Positions 8,430 to 15,276 of a DNA stretch of 64,000 nucleotides are shown here, in pieces. How positions within the stretch are numbered: the first letter of the stretch is position 1; each line of letters opens with the position of its first letter. A program made the translations under genes and the position numbers. A model generated the notes under the pieces. It made no database searches. It was not told where the DNA came from and was given only the letters and a program-made list of their open reading frames with translations. Origin of the DNA: Kineosporia sp. NBRC 101731 (GTDB taxonomy: Bacteria; Actinomycetota; Actinomycetes; Actinomycetales; Kineosporiaceae); NCBI RefSeq assembly GCF_030269305.1, contig NZ_BSTC01000004.1, positions 313,963 to 377,962 on the forward strand, read 5' to 3'.

Positions 8430-9146
8430 TCAGCCGGAGGTCGCGGCGGCCGTCGTGGCGGCGACCGTCGCCGCGGTGATCGCGGCGGCCGCGGCCTTCA
8501 CCGCGTCACTGACCACCGTGGCCCCCCAGTCGCCCTCCTGGATCTCCTTGCCCCGGCGGCGGATGTCGGACGACCACCTCAGGGGCGGTTCCATGTCGCG
8601 CAGCGAGGTCTTCAGCGCGTTGCCGGCCGAGAGCAGGGCGATCAGCGACGCGGTGCGCTGGTCGGGTGTGGCGCCGTCGGCCAGCACCGGACGCATCTTG
8701 CGCCGCAACTGCGTCTCGTACGAGGTGTTCTCGGCCGGGTGCACGATGTGCGGGATGACCCCGAGCATCTTCTTCTTCTCCTCGCGCAGGATGCCGCGCT
8801 CGACCAGGCGCTCCGGCACGGTCTTCTGCAGGCCCTTGCCGATCTTCGTCAGGGCCTGCTGAGCGCCGCGCGGTTTCTCGGCGATCGTGTCGTAGGCCGC
8901 CTGCAGCAGCGGGTCGGGCAGCGGCCCGGTGCCCGTGGCCAGCAGCTTGCGGCCGGTCAGCAGCGACTTCTTCTCCGACTGCCCGACCCGCTCGAGCAGG
9001 GCCAGCTCCACCAGCAGCCCACCACCCAGCAGGAACTGCAGCGACGGGCTCCCGGCCACCGAGCCCTTCTCGTCGTCGAGCAGGAGAAGCATCAGCTCCT
9101 CGACGATCAGCATCTGACTGCCCGGCGAGAATGCCTGTGTGGTCAT
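8430..9146 (-). CDS. GPP34-family (Golgi phosphoprotein 3-like) protein
   Basis: A 238-aa protein with the GPP34 pattern: LIVEELMLLLLDDEKG at 14-29, then a hydrophobic LQFLLGGGLLVELAL stretch, and later RLVERGILREEKKKMLG. In eukaryotes this fold binds phosphatidylinositol phosphate; the actinobacterial versions are uncharacterised and probably lie on the inner membrane face. The C-terminal 35 residues are an Ala/Thr-rich tail that may be disordered or membrane-associating. It stands alone between divergent or unrelated neighbours. Confidence 0.85.
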   Translation of the reverse strand: MTTQAFSPGSQMLIVEELMLLLLDDEKGSVAGSPSLQFLLGGGLLVELALLERVGQSEKKSLLTGRKLLATGTGPLPDPLLQAAYDTIAEKPRGAQQALTKIGKGLQKTVPERLVERGILREEKKKMLGVIPHIVHPAENTSYETQLRRKMRPVLADGATPDQRTASLIALLSAGNALKTSLRDMEPPLRWSSDIRRRGKEIQEGDWGATVVSDAVKAAAAAITAATVAATTAAATSG

Positions 9147-9188
9147 GTCCTCATCCTGATTCCCGGTGCCGTTCCTTCCGGCCTGCGA

Positions 9189-9737
9189 TCAGGCTACTGG
9201 CTCATCGCCCGCCAGCGACGCGATCCAGCCGCGGGCGGCCCGCAGCAGCGCCTCCTGCGAGACCCCGTCGAAGGCGTTCAGCTGGAGGAAGTGCTGGGTG
9301 ATCGTCAGGCCGAGGATGCCGCTGACGGTGAGCAGAGCGCGCAGCTGCGCGTCGTCGCCGTCCAGCGACCGGGTCAGGTTGTCGACACGCTCGTCGAGGT
9401 AAGCCCGCATGGACTCGGTCGCTTCGGGCACGGTGAGCATGGATCGCACGAGAGCCCTGGTCTCCGGCGGCAGTTCACCCAGCCGCACGGTGAGCACCTC
9501 CAGAAGGTGCTCGGAGGCCACCTTGTCGTCGTCGACCGGCAGCTGCACGGCCGAGTGGAACAGGGCCGCCTTGGAGCCGTAGTGCTGCATCACCAGCGAC
9601 GGGTCCACCCCGGCCACCCGCGCGATCCCCCGGATCGTGGTGCCCTCGAAGCCCTGGGCCGCGAACTCCTGCCGGGCCGCCTCGAGGATGCGCTGTGCGG
9701 TGAGCGCGCGTTTCGCGTCGCGAGAGGTCCCGGCCAT
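9189..9737 (-). CDS. TetR-family regulator, divergent from amidohydrolase
   Basis: A 182-aa repressor with helix-turn-helix at about 34-60 (TTIRGIARVAGVDPSLVMQHYG) and a tetracyclin-repressor-like C-terminal domain. Start ATG 9737 was chosen because the domain begins right after it; an upstream in-frame ATG at 9782 would place translation across the operator. The 81-bp gap to the amidohydrolase contains a 16-bp palindrome and a repeated half-site, so it probably controls that gene and itself. Confidence 0.88.
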   Translation of the reverse strand: MAGTSRDAKRALTAQRILEAARQEFAAQGFEGTTIRGIARVAGVDPSLVMQHYGSKAALFHSAVQLPVDDDKVASEHLLEVLTVRLGELPPETRALVRSMLTVPEATESMRAYLDERVDNLTRSLDGDDAQLRALLTVSGILGLTITQHFLQLNAFDGVSQEALLRAARGWIASLAGDEPVA

Positions 9738-9754
9738 GCAACTCACTCTACCGG

Positions 9755-9802
9755 TGTTGAGCGAGAGGTGTAGAGTCTTCACTCAACAGCTGTTGAGCGA
9801 GA
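9755..9802. promoter_or_regulatory. Putative TetR operator: palindrome and repeated half-site
   Basis: CTCAACAGCTGTTGAG (9782-9797) is a perfect 16-bp palindrome. Its right half and flank, TGTTGAGCGAGA (9791-9802), recur at 9755-9766, one site near each divergent start. The palindrome ends 21 bp before the GTG of the amidohydrolase gene. Confidence 0.65.
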
Positions 9803-9818
9803 TCCGAGGAGACCTGAC

Positions 9819-10805
9819 GTGGCACTGATCGCGATCGAAGAGCACTGGAACCTGCCCGAGCTGACCACCGCCGTCAAAGCCCTGCCCGTCGAGCGGGGCG
9901 ACGCGAGCATCGCGTTCGACGAGATGGGCAACAACCTCGAGCGCCTCGACGACATCGGCGACGCCCGCATCGCCGCGATGGACGCCCAGGGCGTCGACCT
10001 GCAGATCCTCTCCCTGGCCCCGCCCGGTACGCAGCCGCTGGACCCGGCGCCGGCCCGCTCGCTCGCCCGGCGCGCCAACGACCTCGCCGCCGAGGCGGTC
10101 GCCCGGCACCCCTCCCGGCTGCGAGCGTTCTCCACGCTGCCGATGGCCGACCCGCAGGCCGCCGTCCTCGAGCTCGAACGCGCCGCCGAGCTCGGGTTCG
10201 TGGGAACGATGGTCTACGGGCGCACGGGCGAGACTCCCCTGGACGACCCGCGCTACGACGACCTGTTCGCCGCGGCCGCGGCGCTGCACCAGCCGGTCTT
10301 CATCCACCCGCAGATCCCCTCGGGCCCGGTCCGCGAGGCCGCCTACAGCGGCTTCGACCCGATGACCGACCTGGCCCTGGCCACCTTCGGCTGGGGCTGG
10401 CACCTGGAGGCCGCGCTGGCCGCCCTGCGCCTGATCGCCCGCGGCACCTTCGACCGCCACCCCGAGCTCCAGCTCGTGCTGGGCCACTGGGGTGAACTGC
10501 TGCTGTTCTGGACCGACCGGGCCGACGGCCTCTCCCGCGTCGCGGGCCTGGAGCGGAAGGTGTCGGACTACCTCCGCTCCAACGTCCACATCACCAGCTC
10601 CGGGATGCTGAACCCGGCCCTGCTGCGCCACGCCCTGGAGGTCACCACGCCCGACCGGCTGCTGTTCTCCACCGACTACCCGTTCCAGCGGCCCACCCCG
10701 GCCGACATCGAGCAGTTCCTCACCGCGTTCCCCACCGACGCCGACCGCGAGCGCTTCACCGCCGGTAACGCCCGCGCCCTGTTCGGCCTCGATCAGCCGG
10801 CCTGA
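9819..10805 (+). CDS. Amidohydrolase-2 family, resorcylate-decarboxylase-like
   Basis: A TIM-barrel metal enzyme of 328 aa. The N-terminus has the Glu-x-His variant (E7, H9 in AIEEHW) rather than HxH. With His163 (FIHPQ), His223 (LGHWGE) and Asp286 (STDYPF) this reproduces the spacing of metal ligands in gamma-resorcylate and 2,3-dihydroxybenzoate decarboxylases, so a non-oxidative aromatic decarboxylase is the best guess. Other amidohydrolase-2 reactions remain possible. It starts at GTG 9819 after GATCCGAGGAGACC, a good ribosome site. It is divergent from a TetR gene with an operator between. The 3' end overlaps the convergent gene by 13 bp. Confidence 0.82.
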   Translation: MALIAIEEHWNLPELTTAVKALPVERGDASIAFDEMGNNLERLDDIGDARIAAMDAQGVDLQILSLAPPGTQPLDPAPARSLARRANDLAAEAVARHPSRLRAFSTLPMADPQAAVLELERAAELGFVGTMVYGRTGETPLDDPRYDDLFAAAAALHQPVFIHPQIPSGPVREAAYSGFDPMTDLALATFGWGWHLEAALAALRLIARGTFDRHPELQLVLGHWGELLLFWTDRADGLSRVAGLERKVSDYLRSNVHITSSGMLNPALLRHALEVTTPDRLLFSTDYPFQRPTPADIEQFLTAFPTDADRERFTAGNARALFGLDQPA

Positions 10806-11098
10806 CGCTCGCTCCCGGTGGCGAAGAAGTGCTTGAGGTACTTCTCCGGTTCCCGCTTGCTGGTGCGCATCAGTGAGAAGACCTCGGAGCCGTGCTCGGG
10901 TGTGTCGAACATGGCGAAGCACTGCGCTAGGCCGAGGTATTCGGCGCCGACGATCTCGCCGTACTCGGCGGCTTCCTCTTCCGCGAGGGTGAGGGCCTCG
11001 TCCGGTGCTGCCGCCCGCCAGAGGGTCACACGCTCCTCATAGGTGTCCACGTCGGCGAACCGGTACACGCAGCGCACCCCGAACCACTGCTCACTCAT
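10793..11098 (-). CDS. Small DUF4288-like protein
   Basis: A 101-aa soluble alpha/beta protein. It begins WFGVRCVYRFADVDTYEERV and has an acidic helix (ALTLAEEEAAEYGE), resembling DUF4288 proteins of unknown function. Its ATG (11096-11098) overlaps the stop of the upstream DUF3445 gene by 8 bp, so the two are translationally coupled. It may be a small partner of that enzyme; this rests only on linkage. Confidence 0.65.
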   Translation of the reverse strand: MSEQWFGVRCVYRFADVDTYEERVTLWRAAAPDEALTLAEEEAAEYGEIVGAEYLGLAQCFAMFDTPEHGSEVFSLMRTSKREPEKYLKHFFATGSERQAG

Positions 11099-11960
11099 CG
11101 CGGAATCTCCTCAGCAGCTCCAGCACCGCGTCGCGGTACGGCAGCACTCCCTTGTAGTCGAGATCGGCCGGTGGCATGACCTCGATGGTCGAGGCCAGGT
11201 CGGCGGCGATGCGGGGCCGGTCCGCGAGCGCCCTCAGGGGCTCGTGGGCGGTGCGGATGGTGAACAGCACGGTGCCGCAGCCCGACAGCAGGCGCAGGGT
11301 CTGGTACTCGACGCGCACGTAGAGTCGGTCGGCGGCCTCGTCGGCGGTGGTCACGGTGCCCGGGCGGCGGGCGCGGGAGTCGGCAGCCGGCTGGAACAGG
11401 CGGGCGTCGTCGGTGATGGCCCAGTTGGCGCGGGTCATGATGCGGTGCTCGCGCAGGCTGGTGAGGAATTTGTCGACGGCGGCCGAGAGCTGTTCGGCGT
11501 AGCCGGGAACGGGTACGTGGATGCCGGTCATGGGTTGCCCGAGTTTGTCGGCCAGCAGCCAGCGGTTGGGCATGGCCAGGCTGGCGCCGACCAGGCGGGG
11601 CTCACCGTCACTGATGTCGACGAGGCAGAGGTCTTCGGCGACCAGGCGACCGGCGGTGTCAAGGGGGTGGCGGCCGGTGACGGTCTGCGCCCCGAGCAGG
11701 TCCAGCAGCACCTGGCCCGCGGGTTCGGTACCGGGCAGGGCGGCGAACGCGGCCGGTCCCTGCTCGTCGAGCAGGGCCTGCCGCCAGGCGATGAGCGGCG
11801 CGTCGTGCGGGCGGGGCCTCAGCCACTCACCCGGTGGGAGTGTGCGGGCTCCGACCACGTGCCGGAACGGGTTCGGCGCGGGTTTAGGCCACCAGGAGTC
11901 GTCGGCCCGCAGCGCCTGTTGCGGCAGCTGCGCCTGGAGCTCCTGCGCCCGCGTCGTCAT
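11091..11960 (-). CDS. DUF3445 haem-dependent oxidative N-demethylase-like protein
   Basis: A 289-aa protein with DUF3445 hallmarks: NRWLLADKLGQPMTGIHVPV near 145-165, then RANWAI and RVEYQTLRLL followed by VLFTIRTAHEPL. The characterised member is the haem subunit (HodA) of a bacterial dimethylamine mono-oxygenase-like N-demethylase. The flavin and folate-binding partners of that complex are not adjacent; only a small DUF4288-like gene follows, overlapping by 8 bp. Start ATG 11960 was chosen because upstream frame extension is antisense to the acyl-CoA synthetase. Confidence 0.78.
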   Translation of the reverse strand: MTTRAQELQAQLPQQALRADDSWWPKPAPNPFRHVVGARTLPPGEWLRPRPHDAPLIAWRQALLDEQGPAAFAALPGTEPAGQVLLDLLGAQTVTGRHPLDTAGRLVAEDLCLVDISDGEPRLVGASLAMPNRWLLADKLGQPMTGIHVPVPGYAEQLSAAVDKFLTSLREHRIMTRANWAITDDARLFQPAADSRARRPGTVTTADEAADRLYVRVEYQTLRLLSGCGTVLFTIRTAHEPLRALADRPRIAADLASTIEVMPPADLDYKGVLPYRDAVLELLRRFRDE

Positions 11961-12054
11961 CACCCCAGCATGCCAGGCACCAACGGCGCCAACAGCCCCA
12001 CCACTGGCCGACCGGCGGCCGGGCACCCTCGGGTGCCCGACCGCGTCCTGCAGG

Positions 12055-13755
12055 TCAGGCCTTCTGCTGCTCGATCTCCCGCACCAGGTCGGCCACCTCG
12101 CGGCGCAGCACCTTGCCCATCTGGTTGACGGGGAGCTTCTCCACGGGCACGAAACGGCGCGGCACCTTGTAGCGAGTGAGCTCCTCGCGCAGGAACGCGG
12201 CCAGGGTCTCCTTGTGCACGCTGTGCCCCTCGGCCGGCACCACGGCGGCCACGACCTCGTCGCCGTCCTCACCGGGAAGACCCACCACCGCGGCGTCGGC
12301 GACGCTCGGGTGGCGGCGCAGCACCTCCTCCACCTCGGAGGGGTACACGTTGAAGCCGCCGACGATGACGACTTCCTTGATGCGGTCGACGACCGTGAGG
12401 AACCCGTCGGGAGCCATGGTGACGATGTCGCCGGTGCGGAACCAGCCGTCCTCGTCGAGCACCTGGGCGGTCTCCTCGGGGCGGTCGCGGTAGCCGCTGA
12501 ACACCTGCGGGCCTTTCACCACGAGTTCCCCGCGCTCGCCGAGAGGCACCTCCTGCGAGGGCTTCTCGGGGTCGACAATGCGCACCTGCACGTCGGGGAA
12601 GGGCACGCCGATGGAGCCGGGACGCCGGTTCGGGCCCATCGGGTTGCCGACGATGCACGGGGCGGTCTCGGTCAGGCCGTAGCCCTCGACCAGGAACCCG
12701 CCGGTGGCGGTCTCCCAGCGCTCGATCAGCTCGGCGGGCAGCGTCATCGCGCCGGACAGCGAGTACTTCATGCCCTGGACCGAGACACCGCGACGGTTGG
12801 CCTCGTCGAGGATGCGCTTGTAGATCGGCGGCACGCCGGGCACGAAGGTGGGGCTGCGGCGCTTGACCGCGTCGACCAGCAGCGTGGTGTCGGGCTTGGG
12901 CAGGAGCACCAGCTCACCGCCCAGGCGCAGGCCGCACAGCACACCGATGGTCAGGCCGTAGGCGTGGAACATCGGCAGCGACGAGAGCACCACCTCGTGG
13001 CCGTGGTTCAGCTCGGGGATCCAGGAGACGCCCTGCACGCAGTCGGCGATCACGTTGCGGTGCCGCAGGGGCACGCCCTTGGGGGTGCCGCTGGTGCCCG
13101 AGGTGTACAGGAGCACGGCGACGTCGTCTGCTTGCGGACGCGGGTGGTCGCCGGCCAGCGGCGGTGCGGTGGTGAGGTCGGCGAACAGGGGGACGCCCGC
13201 GGCGGTCGGGGCGGTCATCTCCTCGCGCGTCGCGCGGGCCTTGGCGATCGGCAGGCGCAGGGCCAGGCGCTTGACCAGCGGCAGGTCGAGGGTCATGTCG
13301 ACGCTGATGATCGTGCGCAGCGGCAGGTTCGGGTCGGCCCGCAGCGGCTCGACCGTGGCGATCGCCTTGTCCCAGACCAGCGCGACCTGGGCGCCGTGGT
13401 CGGCGAACGGGGCCCGCAGCTCACCGGTGGTGTAGAGCGGGTTGTGCTCGACCACGGTGGCGCCCAGGCGCAGCACGGCGTGGAAGGCGATCATGTGCTG
13501 CGGGCAGGTGGGCAGCAGGATCGCGACCTGGTCGCCGGCCTTCACCCCGAGCCGGCGCAGACCCTCCGCGACCCGGGCGACCTTCTCCCCGAACTGCGCG
13601 TAGGTGGTGCGCTGCCCCAGGAACTCCAGGGCGGGCCGGTCCGCGAACTTCGAGACGACGCCGTCGAGCTGATCGATCAGCGTCTCGTCGCCGTACTCGA
13701 GGTGGAGCCGAACGCCCGGGCCATAAGATCCCGCCCAGATCGATTCGTCGGGCAC
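12055..13755 (-). CDS. Long-chain fatty-acid-CoA ligase (AMP-forming)
   Basis: ANL-superfamily enzyme of 566 aa, activating a carboxylic acid to acyl-AMP and then acyl-CoA. P-loop VLLYTSGTSGTPKG, the A5 motif EGYGLTETAP, GWFRTGDIV and the C-terminal catalytic lysine region NQMGKVLRRE are all present. GTG 13755 is preferred because GAAGAGGAG sits seven bases upstream and the conserved N-terminus begins there; an ATG further up would extend through the dispersed palindrome. It is divergent from the ATP-grasp gene. It is probably a general fatty-acid activator. Confidence 0.9.
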   Translation of the reverse strand: MPDESIWAGSYGPGVRLHLEYGDETLIDQLDGVVSKFADRPALEFLGQRTTYAQFGEKVARVAEGLRRLGVKAGDQVAILLPTCPQHMIAFHAVLRLGATVVEHNPLYTTGELRAPFADHGAQVALVWDKAIATVEPLRADPNLPLRTIISVDMTLDLPLVKRLALRLPIAKARATREEMTAPTAAGVPLFADLTTAPPLAGDHPRPQADDVAVLLYTSGTSGTPKGVPLRHRNVIADCVQGVSWIPELNHGHEVVLSSLPMFHAYGLTIGVLCGLRLGGELVLLPKPDTTLLVDAVKRRSPTFVPGVPPIYKRILDEANRRGVSVQGMKYSLSGAMTLPAELIERWETATGGFLVEGYGLTETAPCIVGNPMGPNRRPGSIGVPFPDVQVRIVDPEKPSQEVPLGERGELVVKGPQVFSGYRDRPEETAQVLDEDGWFRTGDIVTMAPDGFLTVVDRIKEVVIVGGFNVYPSEVEEVLRRHPSVADAAVVGLPGEDGDEVVAAVVPAEGHSVHKETLAAFLREELTRYKVPRRFVPVEKLPVNQMGKVLRREVADLVREIEQQKA

Positions 13756-13845
13756 AGCGAACTCCTCTTCACGACGACAGAAACCTACGGGAACGTAGGT
13801 TACGCGGTCGGCGGTTGGGCTGTGCACGACGCCCAAAATCCTTGC

Positions 13846-13928
13846 CGTGATCATGCAAAACCTCCCCAGAGTTCTAGAACTCCTCGAGCGAGAGTTCTAG
13901 ATGGCCGGGGAGGTTTTGCATGATCACG
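13846..13928. repeat. 83-bp two-level palindrome, fullest copy of TGCATGATCACG family
   Basis: The outer arms are 22 bp and perfectly complementary (13846-13867 and 13907-13928; the right arm starts GGGGAGGTTTTGCATGATCA). Inside lies a second pair, CTAGAACTC (13874-13882) and GAGTTCTAG (13892-13900), sharing the same centre at 13887. It occupies the gap between two divergent genes and so is not an ordinary terminator. Related copies are at 6141-6177 and 14884-14931. Confidence 0.92.
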
Positions 13929-13994
13929 AGGGGTGGGGGGTGGTTTGAAACTCCCGTGACGAAGGGCCGCTGCCGCGTCGATACTGCGCGGGTG

Positions 13995-14876
13995 ATGCTT
14001 CTGCTGCCCGCTGACCCGCTGCGTCCCCGCCGTCCTGACGAGCACTACGCCGAGGAGGCCGCGCTCGCGCGGGAGCTGGGGGTCACGGTGGCGCTGGTCG
14101 ATCACGACGCGCTGCCGTCGGGCGACGCGGAGCGCGCGGTCCAGGGGGTGCCGCGCGGGGGTGGTCCGGCGCTCTACCGGGGCTGGATGCTCACGTCCGG
14201 GCAGTACGGCGCATTGGCGGACGCCCTCCAGGCCCGGTCGGTGTCTCTGGTCACGGGGGTGGAACAGTTCCGGGCCGCGCACGAGCTGCCCGGCTGGTAT
14301 CCCTCACTGCGCGAGGTCACCCCGGTCTCGCAGTGGAGCACCGATGACGGACGTGCGGGCTTCGATCGCGCCCGCCTCGCCCTGGGTGCGGGGCCGGCGG
14401 TGCTGCGCGACTGGACGAAGTCGATGAAGCACTACTGGACCGAGGCCGCGTTGATCCCCGACCTGGCCGACGCCGACGCCGCATGGAAGGTGGCGTCAAG
14501 GTTCCGCGAACTGCGCGACGACAGCTTCACCGGTGGCTACGTGCTGCGCCGCTTCGAGGAACTGGCCCCGGCCGAGGTACGCACCTGGTGGATCGGCGGC
14601 ACCTGCGTGCTGGCCGGACCCCACCCCGACTCCCCCACCGCCCTGCCGGAGACACCGTTCGACCCGAGTGCCTACGCGTCCCTTATCAGCTCCCTTGAAC
14701 TACCTTTCGTGACAGTGGATTTCGCCCTTCGCAGCGACGGGGTGTGGCGGGTGGTGGAACTGGGCGACGGCCAGGTCAGCGACTGCCCACCGGCGCTACG
14801 CCCAGCCCTGATCCAAGCCCTGGTCGGCATGTCCACAAGCCACATCACCTTCCGGCGGCCGGAACCCTGGTCTTAA
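13995..14876 (+). CDS. ATP-grasp protein, R2K/DUF4343-like
   Basis: A 293-aa protein with the R2K-clade ATP-grasp layout. An N-terminal Rossmann-like part (LYRGWMLTSGQY near 55-66) is followed by the characteristic lysine stretch RDWTKSMKHYW, then VLRRFEEL and the metal-binding ending WRVVELGDGQVSDCP. R2K proteins are predicted peptide-bond-forming ligases or modifying enzymes, often in conflict systems. None is characterised well enough to assign a substrate here. GTG 13992 directly precedes ATG 13995 and is an equal alternative start. It is flanked on both sides by copies of a dispersed palindrome. Confidence 0.77.
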   Translation: MLLLPADPLRPRRPDEHYAEEAALARELGVTVALVDHDALPSGDAERAVQGVPRGGGPALYRGWMLTSGQYGALADALQARSVSLVTGVEQFRAAHELPGWYPSLREVTPVSQWSTDDGRAGFDRARLALGAGPAVLRDWTKSMKHYWTEAALIPDLADADAAWKVASRFRELRDDSFTGGYVLRRFEELAPAEVRTWWIGGTCVLAGPHPDSPTALPETPFDPSAYASLISSLELPFVTVDFALRSDGVWRVVELGDGQVSDCPPALRPALIQALVGMSTSHITFRRPEPWS

Positions 14877-14883
14877 CCCCTTG

Positions 14884-14931
14884 GTTCGTGATCATGCAGG
14901 CTCCCCCGGGACATTGTGCATGATCACGAAC
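14884..14931. repeat. 48-bp inverted repeat, third TGCATGATCACG copy
   Basis: Arms GTTCGTGATCATGCA (14884-14898) and TGCATGATCACGAAC (14917-14931) match perfectly around an 18-nt spacer containing CCCGGG. It starts 7 bp after the ATP-grasp stop codon, so it could act as a terminator here. The rest of the gap to 15276 holds only weak open frames (for example an Arg-rich 86-codon frame on the minus strand, 14947-15207) that I do not accept as genes. Confidence 0.88.
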
Positions 14932-15276
14932 ACGAGGTGGCCACCGCTAGACCCGCTCCGGGGCCGGGAGATGGTGCCGCACCGGGCGGCGCGGGCCGGG
15001 CAGGACGTCGGCGATCTGGTCGGCGACCTGACTGTCCCGGCACACCGCCAAGAGGTGGTGGCGGTCGGTGCGCCGGCTCACCCGGTTCACCAGACGCTTG
15101 TTCTCGCAGATCCCATGTGCCTTCTCCCCGTGACCCTTTCGACGGTCATGGGTGAGCCTCAGCGCCCGGCTCACGGAGGGCGTACGACGTCGTCTCGTTC
15201 CTGTCATGAGGCGTCATAGTGGCGCACCCGGCCGCCGGCGGGAAAGTGATTTTCTCCCCCGCCGGCGAACCCTCCC

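Noticed and set aside
11521-13923. 800-codon plus-strand frame opposite the acyl-CoA synthetase
   Set aside because: Its composition is antisense-like, and the opposite strand encodes a complete ANL enzyme with all motifs.
14947-15207. Arg-rich 86-codon minus-strand frame in the gap after the ATP-grasp gene
   Set aside because: No ribosome site, no recognisable domain and overlapping frames of equal quality on the other strand; I leave the gap as non-coding.
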